A stretch of DNA of 6,767 bases from Fidelibacterota bacterium. GTDB taxonomy: Bacteria; Fidelibacterota; Marinisomatia; Marinisomatales; UBA1611. A program made the translations under genes and the position numbers. Under the pieces are notes generated by a model. That model worked only from the letters and a program-made list of their open reading frames with translations. It did no database searches and had not been told where the DNA came from. The DNA lies in assembly GCA_002713885.1 (NCBI GenBank), contig PAVC01000031.1, positions 1 to 6,767 of the forward strand, given 5' to 3'. Positions within the stretch are counted from its first letter, which is position 1. Every line of letters begins with the position of its first letter. Positions 1-6,767 of this stretch are shown in pieces.

Positions 1-98
1 AAAACAGTAACTATATCATGATATCCATCTTCCCTATCCTTTAAAACTTTTAGTCCAATATTTACTTTTGCGTTCGAATTAATTATTACTTTGTTCAT
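1..98 (-). CDS. ispE: 4-diphosphocytidyl-2-C-methyl-D-erythritol kinase, N-terminal fragment (cut by window edge)
   Basis: IspE is a cytoplasmic GHMP-family kinase that uses ATP to phosphorylate the 2-hydroxyl of CDP-methylerythritol, between IspD and IspF in the MEP isoprenoid pathway. Only the first 32 codons and two bases of the next are present; the gene runs off the left edge. The visible residues contain the family's opening signature: N-A-K-V-N at residues 9-13, then G-L-K-V-L and D-G-Y-H at residues 24-27. By family knowledge the lysine here (K11) is the substrate-binding and catalytic lysine, and the D-G-Y-H loop helps hold the cytidine substrate. The usual P-A-K is N-A-K here. Two ATG codons stand in tandem (101-99 and 98-96); the second is used here, but either is possible. 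The start lies inside the end of ispF, so translation is probably coupled, and no Shine-Dalgarno sequence is visible. The identity is clear despite the short fragment. Confidence 0.85.
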   Translation of the reverse strand, partial: MNKVIINSNAKVNIGLKVLKDREDGYHDIVTV

Positions 99-573
99 CA
101 TTTTTATAAATTGTTGCTATCGCAATTACTGACCAACCTTTTGACTTACCTATAACGCCTAAATGATCCGTCGTAGTAGCTTTGATTGATAACAATTCTT
201 CAGAAATATTCAATATTTTTGCAATATTTTTTTTAATATCAGGAACAAATTTTTGCAATTTGGGTTTTTGTATAATTATGGTACAATCTATGTTAGATAT
301 CTGATATCCTTTTTGTACTATCATTCTTTTTACTTCAGATAAAAATATATTACTTTGTGCATCTCTCCATTTTTCATCATCACTAGGGAAAAATTTTCCA
401 ATATCACCTAACCCGGCAGCACCTAATAAAGAATCTGCAATTGCATGAATTAATGCATCGCCATCAGAATGTCCTACGGAACCCAATAATGATTTAATAT
501 TTATACCACCAATGAAGAGAGGTAGCCCTTCCTTTAATTTATGAATATCATATCCTATTCCTGTTCTTATCAT
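79..573 (-). CDS. ispF: 2-C-methyl-D-erythritol 2,4-cyclodiphosphate synthase
   Basis: IspF closes the diphosphate ring of CDP-methylerythritol 2-phosphate and releases CMP, giving MEcPP in the cytoplasmic MEP pathway. The family acts as a homotrimer with zinc and a second divalent metal at subunit interfaces. The 164-residue product is full length (family about 155-165). It begins R-T-G-I-G-Y-D-I-H, with metal ligands D9 and H11, and continues with H-S-D-G-D-A-L-I-H-A, where H43 is the third ligand. G-D-I-G-K-F-F-P follows at 56-63. The C-terminal part has K-A-T-T-T-D at 131-136 and L-G-V-I-G-K at 138-143, the nucleotide-binding and active-site segment. The ATG start is 3 bases after the ispD stop codon and has no strong Shine-Dalgarno sequence, so reinitiation after ispD is likely. 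Its last 20-23 bases overlap the start of ispE. IspD and IspF are fused in some bacteria but are separate here. Confidence 0.97.
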   Translation of the reverse strand: MIRTGIGYDIHKLKEGLPLFIGGINIKSLLGSVGHSDGDALIHAIADSLLGAAGLGDIGKFFPSDDEKWRDAQSNIFLSEVKRMIVQKGYQISNIDCTIIIQKPKLQKFVPDIKKNIAKILNISEELLSIKATTTDHLGVIGKSKGWSVIAIATIYKNDEQSNN

Positions 574-576
574 ATT

Positions 577-1254
577 CTATTTTCTACTAACTATTATTTT
601 TGCCAATTCCCAGTCAAGTTTATTAGTGATTTTGAAATTTTCAGCATCTCCATAAATAATTTTAATTGAATATCCGCTCAATTCCATTAGAGTAGACTCA
701 TCAGTTACGTGAACATTAATATTATTTTTGAATGCATCTAAAAGTTTGTCCCGGTGAAAGGTTTGTGGGGTCTGTGCCATCCAGATTATAGCTCTATCAA
801 TAGTCTTATTAACAATTTCATCTTTAACAATTTTAATGGTGTCAACACTCGGGATTGCTAAAACTGCCCCATCAAAATCCTTACATGAATTAACCGTTTC
901 AGTTATAAATGATTCTCTTATAAAGGGCCTAGCAGCATCATGAATGCATACAAGGCCATTTGTTTTTTTTGTTGAATAAAGTCCATTTAAAACCGAATCA
1001 GTTCGTTTAGAGCCACCAGGAATTACTTTGATTTCCTTTTTTTTTGAAGCTATTATGAAACTTTCTGAAGATTGAACTGTGTTTATGTATGTTTCAGGGA
1101 CGATAAATACTATTTCATTAATTAAACTTGATTTTATAAATGGATCTAATGTGTAAGCCCAAAGAGGTCTCCCCCTTAGAATCTTAAATTGTTTTTCTTC
1201 TCCAAATCTTGAGCCAGACCCAGCAGCTGGTATAATTGCAGAAACCTTAACCAA
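577..1254 (-). CDS. ispD: 2-C-methyl-D-erythritol 4-phosphate cytidylyltransferase
   Basis: IspD transfers CMP from CTP to MEP, forming CDP-methylerythritol. It is a cytoplasmic, Rossmann-like nucleotidyltransferase, usually a dimer. The 225-residue product matches the family length. Family motifs are present in order: the P-loop-like A-A-G-S-G-S-R at 10-16 with E-K-Q-F at 20-23 (K21 being the expected CTP-contacting lysine), G-G-S-K-R-T-D-S-V at 80-88, H-D-A-A-R-P-F at 105-111, then D-T-I-K, A-Q-T-P-Q-T-F, T-D-E-S and finally N-F-K-I-T. The start is a TTG at 1254-1252. No in-frame ATG or GTG precedes it before the stop codon at 1287-1285, and the first core strand begins only two to three residues in, so this start fits. 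An upstream ATA at 1266 is a less likely alternative. It lies 22 bp after queA and 3 bp before ispF. An A9 run (coding strand, complement of 1037-1045) leaves the frame intact. Confidence 0.97.
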   Translation of the reverse strand: MVKVSAIIPAAGSGSRFGEEKQFKILRGRPLWAYTLDPFIKSSLINEIVFIVPETYINTVQSSESFIIASKKKEIKVIPGGSKRTDSVLNGLYSTKKTNGLVCIHDAARPFIRESFITETVNSCKDFDGAVLAIPSVDTIKIVKDEIVNKTIDRAIIWMAQTPQTFHRDKLLDAFKNNINVHVTDESTLMELSGYSIKIIYGDAENFKITNKLDWELAKIIVSRK

Positions 1255-1276
1255 TTTTTTCGCTATGCTTTTGTTA

Positions 1277-2332
1277 TTAAATAATTATCATTGCATCACC
1301 ATAGCTCAGAAATCTATAATCATGTTTTCTCGCTTCTTTATATGCCTTTTTTAATAGATTAATATCAGCGAAAGCACTCACCATCATCATAAGTGTAGAT
1401 TTTGGCATATGAAAATTTGTTACCATCGAATCTACCATCTTGTATTCATAGGGTGGATAAATAAACTTATCAGTCCAGCCTCGCTTTGGTGACACCATAA
1501 ATCCAGAAACCACTACCGTTTCTAAGGCTCTGATCGTGGATGTCCCGATAGCCATAATTTTTCTGTGTTTTTTCCGTGCTTCATTAATTGCCATAGCTGT
1601 TTTTGTAGAAACTTCAAAATATTCAGAGTCCATCTGATGTCTATTTAAATCTTCTACCTGTACAGGCCTAAATGTCCCCAAACCAATATGCAGAGTGATG
1701 TATTCTATTTTCACACCCTTCTTTTTGAGTCTATTTATTAATCCATTAGTAAAATGAAGGCCGGCTGTAGGAGCTGCAACGGCACCTCGCTCAGTAGCAT
1801 ATACTGTCTGATATCTTTTCTTATCACTTGGCTCTGGGTCTCTTGTTATATACGGCGGAAGTGGCGAGGTACCTATGCGATCAATAATATCATGAAGCTC
1901 TGTTTGACTTTCTGATTCAAAACGAACTACCCTGCCACCAGAAACAGTATTATCAATAACATCACACATAAGCTTTGGCGTGAAAACCAGCTTATTACCA
2001 ATTCTGACTTTTCTTGCTGGCTTGACCATAACTTCCCAAAGATTTTGTGCTAGCTCTCTAAGTAAAAACACTTCTACTTTAGCATCCGTACGATCTTTTG
2101 TAGCAAAAAGCCTAGCAGGAAAAACCTTAGTGTTGTTTAATATCAATAAATCATTTTTTCTTAGGTAGTCTGTAATATTACTGAATTTTTTGTGTTCTAT
2201 TGTCTTGGCTTCCCTGTTCACCACCATTAGCTTAGATTGATCACGTTTATTACCAGGATATTGGGCAATATATTTTTTTGGTAATGGGTAGTCAAAATCT
2301 CCAAGTTTATATTTTTTCTTTTTTTCAATCAT
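1277..2332 (-). CDS. queA: S-adenosylmethionine:tRNA ribosyltransferase-isomerase
   Basis: QueA moves and isomerises the ribosyl group of S-adenosylmethionine onto preQ1 in tRNA, forming epoxyqueuosine at the wobble position of GUN-anticodon tRNAs (Asp, Asn, His, Tyr). The 351-residue product is full length (family about 340-360). Motifs seen are F-D-Y-P-L-P near 13-18, I-A-Q-Y-P near 22-26, [32 protein letters not shown] at 183-194, [20 protein letters not shown] from 305, and [10 protein letters not shown] near the C terminus. The ATG start overlaps the ruvB stop by 8 bp, and an AAGGA Shine-Dalgarno sequence sits 8 bases upstream, inside ruvB. The usual M-H-x-E segment reads M-D-S-E here, a small departure. 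No tgt or other queuosine gene is in the window. A ruvB-queA neighbourhood is known in several bacterial groups. Confidence 0.97.
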   Translation of the reverse strand: MIEKKKKYKLGDFDYPLPKKYIAQYPGNKRDQSKLMVVNREAKTIEHKKFSNITDYLRKNDLLILNNTKVFPARLFATKDRTDAKVEVFLLRELAQNLWEVMVKPARKVRIGNKLVFTPKLMCDVIDNTVSGGRVVRFESESQTELHDIIDRIGTSPLPPYITRDPEPSDKKRYQTVYATERGAVAAPTAGLHFTNGLINRLKKKGVKIEYITLHIGLGTFRPVQVEDLNRHQMDSEYFEVSTKTAMAINEARKKHRKIMAIGTSTIRALETVVVSGFMVSPKRGWTDKFIYPPYEYKMVDSMVTNFHMPKSTLMMMVSAFADINLLKKAYKEARKHDYRFLSYGDAMIII

Positions 2333-3350
2333 TGAATAAATCCTTTTGATTATTTTTTATTGGTTTACCTAATAGTTCGTATGCGGATTTCTGAGCAAGC
2401 CTACCCCTAGAGGTCCTTTGCATGAATCCCTGCTTTATTAAAAATGGCTCATAAACATCTTCGATAGTATAGGGATCTTCACCAATAGCTACTCCTAAAG
2501 ATTTTATTCCTACCGGGCCACCAGAAAATTTTTCAATTAATATCTCCAATATGCTGCGATCCATTTTATCAAGTCCATGTTCATCAACACCTAGCTGATC
2601 AAGAGCTTTATTTGCCACATCATAAGTTATTTTACCTTTTGCTTTTATTTGAGCATAATCTCTAGCTCTTCTTAGGATCCGATTTGCGACTCTAGGAGTG
2701 CCTCTGCTTCTAGTTGCCAGTTCCATCGCTCCTTTATCGTCGATATTAACATCAAGTATATCTGCTGATCTACAAATTATATGAAACAAATCTTCGGGCT
2801 CATAATAATCTACTCGTAAAACAATGCCAAACCTATCACGCAATGGTGAGGTAAGATTCCCTAGCCTAGTAGTCGCCCCAACGAGAGTAAAGGGTTCAAT
2901 GTTTAACTGTACGCTTCGTGCGCTTGGGCCTTTATCAATAATAATATCAATCTTATAATCTTCCATTGCTGAGTATAAATACTCTTCAACCACACTATTT
3001 AGCCTATGAATCTCATCAATAAAAAAAACATCCCTATTTTGAATGTTTGTTATCATTCCAGCTAAGTCTCCAGCTCTATCAATTACCGGGCCAGATGCCT
3101 GTCTTATATTCACATTTAATTCTTTTGAAATAATATTTGCTAGCGTTGTCTTCCCTAGCCCGGGGGGTCCAAATAAAAGAACATGATCTAATGCATCTTC
3201 CCGGCCATTTGCAGCATCTATATATAGCTTTAGATTTTCAACTAACTTTTTCTGACCAATAAATTCCTCAAATTTTATAGGCCGAAGCGATTTTTCGACT
3301 ATAATATCTTCTTCAAAAGGAGTGGGGTCAGTAATATGTATTTCAGTCAT
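2325..3350 (-). CDS. ruvB: Holliday junction branch migration ATPase RuvB
   Basis: RuvB is the hexameric AAA+ motor that, with RuvA, drives branch migration of Holliday junctions before RuvC cuts them. The 341-residue product is full length. The N-terminal linker leads to F-I-G-Q at 30-33, then Walker [10 protein letters not shown] at 61-69. Walker [10 protein letters not shown] ends at 117 with catalytic D112-E113. S-A-M-E-D-Y precedes the RuvA-contacting hairpin region. Sensor 1 is G-A-T-T-R at 158-162, the arginine-finger segment is P-L-R-D-R-F-G at 169-175, and sensor 2 is G-T-P-R-V-A-N-R. The C-terminal winged helix includes G-G-P-V-G and R-T-S-R-G-R at 312-317 (often R-T-P-R-G-R elsewhere). 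The ATG start has no visible Shine-Dalgarno sequence. It lies 98 bp after uvrA and overlaps queA by 8 bp. ruvA and ruvC are not in the window, so they must be outside it or elsewhere. Confidence 0.98.
   Translation of the reverse strand: MTEIHITDPTPFEEDIIVEKSLRPIKFEEFIGQKKLVENLKLYIDAANGREDALDHVLLFGPPGLGKTTLANIISKELNVNIRQASGPVIDRAGDLAGMITNIQNRDVFFIDEIHRLNSVVEEYLYSAMEDYKIDIIIDKGPSARSVQLNIEPFTLVGATTRLGNLTSPLRDRFGIVLRVDYYEPEDLFHIICRSADILDVNIDDKGAMELATRSRGTPRVANRILRRARDYAQIKAKGKITYDVANKALDQLGVDEHGLDKMDRSILEILIEKFSGGPVGIKSLGVAIGEDPYTIEDVYEPFLIKQGFMQRTSRGRLAQKSAYELLGKPIKNNQKDLFND
2341..2345 (-). promoter_or_regulatory. Shine-Dalgarno sequence of queA
   Basis: AAGGA on the minus strand, 8 bases before the queA ATG and inside the last codons of ruvB. 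It is the only good match to an anti-16S consensus near any start in the window. It supports the ATG at 2332 and separate initiation of queA within the overlap. Confidence 0.6.
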
Positions 3351-3368
3351 ATAGGCAAAAGTAAATAA

Positions 3369-3398
3369 ATAGTATTAATTCAGACCCTAAAAATACAA
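3369..3398 (-). promoter_or_regulatory. Weak candidate promoter for ruvB-queA-ispDFE
   Basis: In the 98-bp gap after uvrA, the minus strand reads TTGTAT (complement of 3393-3398), 18 bp, then TACTAT (complement of 3369-3374), ending about 18 bases before the ruvB start. Both hexamers match the sigma-70 consensus only partly. A TGGACA (complement of 3407-3412) is a better -35 box but has no good -10 at the right distance. No hairpin with a T-run follows uvrA in this gap, so read-through from uvrA is equally possible. Confidence 0.2.
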
Positions 3399-3448
3399 TC
3401 TCAAATTGTCCACACCAAGCCTGCTGATATTGTTTATTTATAATAAAA

Positions 3449-6304
3449 CTATGGATTAATAATCTCATTCAAGAATTTTCCCGTATAAGAATTTGTGTTT
3501 TTTATTATCTGTTCAGGCGTCCCCGTAGCGATCACTTCCCCCCCATCATCACCACCCTCAGGCCCCAGATCTATAACCCAATCTGATGATTTAATTACAT
3601 CCAAATTGTGTTCAATAATAATCACAGTATTACCTCGGTCAACTAATTTTTGTAACACTCGCAGTAATATTCTTATGTCTTCAAAATGTAAGCCTGTTGT
3701 TGGCTCATCAAGTAAATAAACCGTTTTTGTAGTACTCATTTTTGATAATTCAGTAGATAGTTTTACTCTTTGAGCCTCACCCCCTGATAGAGTTGTAGCT
3801 TGTTGCCCTAGATGTATATAACCTAGACCAACGTCCTGTAAAGTTTTCAATTTTTTTGTAATTGATGGGATATTTTCAAAAAATTTTAATGCTTCATCAA
3901 CATCCATGTCCAATACATCTGCAATAGATTTTCCCCTATATTTTATTTCCAAAGTCTCTCTATTATAGCGATTGCCATTACAAACTTCACATGTTACATA
4001 CACGTCTGGCAAAAAATTCATTTCAATTTTAATTATTCCATCTCCTGCACAAGACTCACAACGCCCGCCCTTTACATTAAAGGAAAATCTACCTGGCTTA
4101 TATCCTTTTATTTTTGAATCAGGTAGCTTAGAAAATAAATCCCTGACAAAAGTAAATAATCCTGTATAGGTAGCAGGATTTGATCTGGGCGTTCTCCCAA
4201 TGGGTTTTTGATCAATTTGTATAATCTTATCAATAAAATGCACGCCATTGATTGATGAATATTCTAATGGGTAAACCCTTGAACCGCTTAAAGAGCTAGC
4301 AAGTATTGGATAAAGTGTTTCGTTAATAAGTGTACTTTTACCGCTCCCAGATACTCCAGTAATGGTGATCAATGTTCCAAGCGGGAAATTAACGTTAACA
4401 TTTTTTAGATTATTACCTTTTGCACCTTTTAATTCTATATATGAATGACCAGTATTTCTTCTCATTTTTGGAGTTTTTATATTTTTATTCCCAGATAAAT
4501 ATTGTCCGGTCAATGACTTTTTTGACCTTGCTATGTTTTTAGGCTCTCCTGAAAAAACAATTTCCCCACCCAATTTCCCGGCCTTCGGTCCTATATCAAT
4601 AATATAATCTGCTGCCTCCATAGTGTCTCTATCATGCTCGACAACTATAATAGAGTTCCCAATATCTCTTAATGATTTTAATGTTGATAGTAGTCTAGAA
4701 TTATCTCTGGGATGCAAACCAATTGATGGTTCATCAAGTATATACAAAACACCCATTAATTGTGACCCTATTTGAGTTGCTAAACGAATTCTTTGTGACT
4801 CTCCACCAGATAATGTTATAGCTGAACGATTTAATGATAAATAACCAAGCCCTACATTATTTAAAAATGAAAGCCTTTGATTTATCTCTTTTAATATCTG
4901 ATCTGCAATTTGTTGTTCTTTTTTACTTAATTCAATATTATTAAAAAATATTTGTAATTGATTAACAGACATAGATGATATGTCCCCAAGGTTTTTTTTA
5001 TTTATTAATACAGCTCTACTTTCTTTTTTAAGCCTAGTCCCAACACATGACGAACAAGCTCTCATACTCATAAATTGCTCAATCCACTCTCTTATACTAT
5101 TGGACTTAGTTTGTTTATATCGCCTGATTAGATTTGGGATAGCTCCTTCCCAGCCACCATTATAGGTACCTGTCCATCTATCAGAGCTATAGTGCATTTT
5201 ATATTTCTTTTGACCCGAACCATATAAAAGAACATACCTGATATCTTTATCAAGTTTTATCCAAGGTGTAGAAAAACTAAAATCGAGATGTTTTGAAAGG
5301 CTTTTTAATATATTCCCGTACCAGTTTCCCCTAGGCTGCTCCCCCAAGGTGACTATAGCACCTTGAATTAGGGATTTATTTTTATCTGGTACAACTATAT
5401 CAGGATTAACCTCCATATGAGATCCAATACCTTCACATTTTTTACAAGCCCCAAAGGGAGAATTAAATGAAAACATTCTTGGTGATAATTCATCTAAGCT
5501 TATTTCACAATTAGCACAGGCAAAATTTTCACTATAAATATGCTCATCGCCATTTAACTCATGCACCGCTATAAGCCCTTCTCCAAATTTTAATGCAAGC
5601 TCAACAGACTCGGTGATTCGTTCACACATTTTCTTTTCAACAGTTAATCTATCAACAAGAATTTCTATTGTATGTTTCTTATTTTTGTCTAAATCAATAG
5701 AATCATCAACTTTGTGTATTTGACCATTAATTCTTACTCTTAGAAACCCCCTTTTTTTTATTTGCTGTAGTAAATTTTTATGCTGACCTTTTTTCCCTCG
5801 AATAATTGGCGCTAATATATAAATCTTTGTTTTTTGTCTAAGCTTAAATATCGTATCAACTATTTGTTGTACAGACTGTTTTTTAATTACCCTCCCACAT
5901 TTCCAACAATGAGGCTGACCGATATGAGCGAAAAATAATCGTAAATAGTCATGTATTTCAGTTACTGTACCAACAGTGCTTCTTGGATTTCTGGCATTAG
6001 CTTTTTGTTGAATACTAATAGCAGGAGATAGACCATCTATTGTGTCTAATTCAGGTTTTTCCATAAGACCTAAAAATTGCCTAGCATAGGTAGAAAGTGA
6101 CTCTACATAACGACGTTGCCCCTCTGCATATATTGTGTCAAACGCTAATGATGATTTTCCAGAACCAGATAAGCCAGTAATTACTACTAATTTATCTCTA
6201 GGGATAATAACATCGATATTTTTTAAGTTATGTTGGCGGGCACCTTTTACAACAATATTTTTTAAAGATTTTTCATTGTTGGATGTTTTTTTAATTTTAG
6301 GCAT
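3449..6304 (-). CDS. uvrA: Excinuclease ABC subunit A, UvrA
   Basis: UvrA is the dimeric DNA-damage sensor of nucleotide excision repair; it loads UvrB, which then recruits UvrC. From the chosen ATG the protein has 951 residues, normal for the family. It shows two ABC ATPase halves. The first has Walker [10 protein letters not shown] at 44-52, a C-x2-C pair at 133/136, a zinc finger with C263, C266, C287 and C290, the ABC signature L-S-G-G-E-S-Q-R at 498-505 and then L-D-E-P-S-I-G-L-H. The second has Walker [10 protein letters not shown] at 650-658, a zinc finger with C749, C752, C772 and C775, the signature L-S-G-G-E-A-Q-R at 839-846 and then L-D-E-P-T-T-G-L-H. Both ATP sites look intact. 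The open frame extends upstream to a TTG at 6352, adding 16 residues that resemble nothing in UvrA; the ATG at 6304 is preferred. An AGGTG lies 11 bases upstream, only a marginal ribosome binding site. It is transcribed away from the algH-like gene. Confidence 0.98.
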   Translation of the reverse strand: MPKIKKTSNNEKSLKNIVVKGARQHNLKNIDVIIPRDKLVVITGLSGSGKSSLAFDTIYAEGQRRYVESLSTYARQFLGLMEKPELDTIDGLSPAISIQQKANARNPRSTVGTVTEIHDYLRLFFAHIGQPHCWKCGRVIKKQSVQQIVDTIFKLRQKTKIYILAPIIRGKKGQHKNLLQQIKKRGFLRVRINGQIHKVDDSIDLDKNKKHTIEILVDRLTVEKKMCERITESVELALKFGEGLIAVHELNGDEHIYSENFACANCEISLDELSPRMFSFNSPFGACKKCEGIGSHMEVNPDIVVPDKNKSLIQGAIVTLGEQPRGNWYGNILKSLSKHLDFSFSTPWIKLDKDIRYVLLYGSGQKKYKMHYSSDRWTGTYNGGWEGAIPNLIRRYKQTKSNSIREWIEQFMSMRACSSCVGTRLKKESRAVLINKKNLGDISSMSVNQLQIFFNNIELSKKEQQIADQILKEINQRLSFLNNVGLGYLSLNRSAITLSGGESQRIRLATQIGSQLMGVLYILDEPSIGLHPRDNSRLLSTLKSLRDIGNSIIVVEHDRDTMEAADYIIDIGPKAGKLGGEIVFSGEPKNIARSKKSLTGQYLSGNKNIKTPKMRRNTGHSYIELKGAKGNNLKNVNVNFPLGTLITITGVSGSGKSTLINETLYPILASSLSGSRVYPLEYSSINGVHFIDKIIQIDQKPIGRTPRSNPATYTGLFTFVRDLFSKLPDSKIKGYKPGRFSFNVKGGRCESCAGDGIIKIEMNFLPDVYVTCEVCNGNRYNRETLEIKYRGKSIADVLDMDVDEALKFFENIPSITKKLKTLQDVGLGYIHLGQQATTLSGGEAQRVKLSTELSKMSTTKTVYLLDEPTTGLHFEDIRILLRVLQKLVDRGNTVIIIEHNLDVIKSSDWVIDLGPEGGDDGGEVIATGTPEQIIKNTNSYTGKFLNEIINP

Positions 6305-6401
6305 CCTGTATATTACACCTAATAATAAACCAGCACCAAAGCTCTTAAACAATCTCTATATATTGATTAAGACTTATAGCTAGTATAAAAGTAAATCCAC
6401 T
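6305..6401. promoter_or_regulatory. Divergent intergenic region between uvrA and the algH-like gene
   Basis: These 97 bp separate two divergent starts and should hold promoters for both. The sequence is very AT-rich, with several -10-like hexamers: TATATT at 6359-6364 and TATAAA at 6384-6389 for the plus strand, and TATACT (complement of 6382-6387) for the minus strand. I found no well-spaced -35 partner for any of them; TTGATT at 6363-6368 is only 15 bp from TATAAA, and a start from that pair would leave almost no leader. A short imperfect palindrome, TTATA-GCTAG-TATAA, lies at 6374-6388. No LexA-type box (CTG-N10-CAG or GAAC-N4-GTTC) is seen. The existence of promoters is inferred from gene orientation; exact positions are uncertain. 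Confidence 0.45.
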
Positions 6402-6767
6402 ATGAATACCTTAAAAAATCATTTGCTTATTTCTGTCCCACATATGAATGACACCCTATTTGGAAAATCCGTGGTTTATATTTGTGAACATAATACAGAA
6501 GGCGCAATGGGATTAATTATAAATAAATCTATAAACCATAAAGAACTTGAAAGCCTTATAAAAATAGAACCAGCGGGGGAAATTCAACTGGAAGATACTA
6601 ATATAAAAACTTACTTTGGTGGTCCTGTATTAATAGAAAAAATTGTTGTTCTTCATACTAACAACATTAAAAACAATAATACTATTCCTATAACTAGCAA
6701 AATTTCTATTTCAAGCGAAGAATCCATCATCGGGAAATTTGGTAAAAATGTAAATATAAAGTATAAA
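6402..6767 (+). CDS. AlgH/YqgE family protein (DUF179), N-terminal part cut by window edge
   Basis: The reading frame is open from ATG 6402 to the right edge, 122 codons, so the C-terminal third or so is missing (family about 180-200 residues). It carries the family's N-terminal pattern: L-L-I-S-V-P-H-M at 8-15, then F-G-K-S-V-V-Y-I-C-E-H at 20-30, E-G-A-M-G-L-I-I-N-K from about 33, and after a variable stretch Y-F-G-G-P-V followed by V-V-L-H-T. No signal peptide or membrane segment is seen, so a cytoplasmic protein is expected. The family's biochemical role is not established; AlgH was named from alginate regulation in Pseudomonas, and YqgE is its E. coli relative. The gene diverges from uvrA across 97 bp. 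No Shine-Dalgarno sequence is visible before the start. The family is typical of Gram-negative lineages. The usual N-K-P reads N-K-S here. Family assignment is firm; function is unknown. Confidence 0.92.
   Translation, partial: MNTLKNHLLISVPHMNDTLFGKSVVYICEHNTEGAMGLIINKSINHKELESLIKIEPAGEIQLEDTNIKTYFGGPVLIEKIVVLHTNNIKNNNTIPITSKISISSEESIIGKFGKNVNIKYK

Noticed and set aside
1980..2168. Plus-strand open frame of 62 codons inside queA
   Set aside because: It is antisense to a strongly conserved gene and shows no recognisable motif or ribosome binding site, so it is a shadow frame.
3353..3361. TACTTTTGC before ruvB (minus strand), a match to the Bacteroidota -7 element TAnnTTTG
   Set aside because: It ends only a few bases before the ruvB ATG, leaving no room for a leader, and no TTTG lies at the expected upstream distance. 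The same string occurs by chance inside coding sequence at 62-70.
3351..3448. Terminator or small RNA in the uvrA-ruvB gap
   Set aside because: No GC-rich hairpin followed by a T-run is visible on the minus strand, and no tRNA-like or other recognisable RNA fold was found by eye.
5749..5759. A8-G5 run in uvrA (minus strand) as a possible programmed frameshift or phase-variable site
   Set aside because: The frame continues intact through normal UvrA sequence on both sides, and such runs are expected in AT-rich genes. There is no downstream hairpin or alternative product to support it.
6305..6352. Extension of UvrA by 16 residues to a TTG start at 6352
   Set aside because: The added residues are hydrophobic and unlike UvrA N termini. 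The ATG at 6304 places the conserved core at the normal distance, and the extra bases fit better as leader and promoter sequence.
6135..6383. Plus-strand open frame of 82 codons opposite the start of uvrA
   Set aside because: Most of it is the complement of the conserved first ATPase motif of uvrA, and it has no recognisable protein motif. A spurious frame is the simpler reading.

Overview
This window is a compact, AT-rich stretch of bacterial chromosome filled almost end to end with conserved housekeeping genes. Transcription runs leftwards (minus strand) from uvrA through ruvB, queA, ispD and ispF to the first part of ispE, which is cut by the left edge. One gene, the start of an AlgH/YqgE-family gene, diverges to the right and is cut by the right edge. 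I see no RNA gene, mobile element, CRISPR array, clear rho-independent terminator or decayed gene.

Layout, in the direction of leftward transcription: uvrA (6304-3449, nucleotide excision repair), a 98-bp gap, ruvB (3350-2325, Holliday junction branch migration), an 8-bp overlap, queA (2332-1277, queuosine synthesis in tRNA), a 22-bp gap, ispD (1254-577), a 3-bp gap, ispF (573-79), then a 20- to 23-bp overlap into ispE (from 98 or 101, off the left edge). The tight packing from ruvB to ispE suggests a single transcript. uvrA could join by read-through, or ruvB could have its own promoter in the 98-bp gap. uvrA and the algH-like gene start back to back across 97 bp (6305-6401), which should hold both promoters.

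The genes fall into three functional groups. uvrA and ruvB are DNA repair and recombination proteins. queA modifies tRNA. ispD, ispE and ispF are the three consecutive cytidine-nucleotide steps of the non-mevalonate (MEP) isoprenoid pathway: transfer of CMP to MEP, phosphorylation, and cyclisation with release of CMP. Here their order is D-F-E, not reaction order.

Organism: a Gram-negative-type bacterium is suggested by the AlgH/YqgE gene and the MEP pathway. Low GC, very short gaps and mostly weak or absent Shine-Dalgarno sequences would suit a streamlined lineage, possibly of the Bacteroidota/Marinimicrobia kind. That placement is an inference with low confidence. No previously undescribed system is visible; the findings are modest points about gene order, overlaps and start sites.
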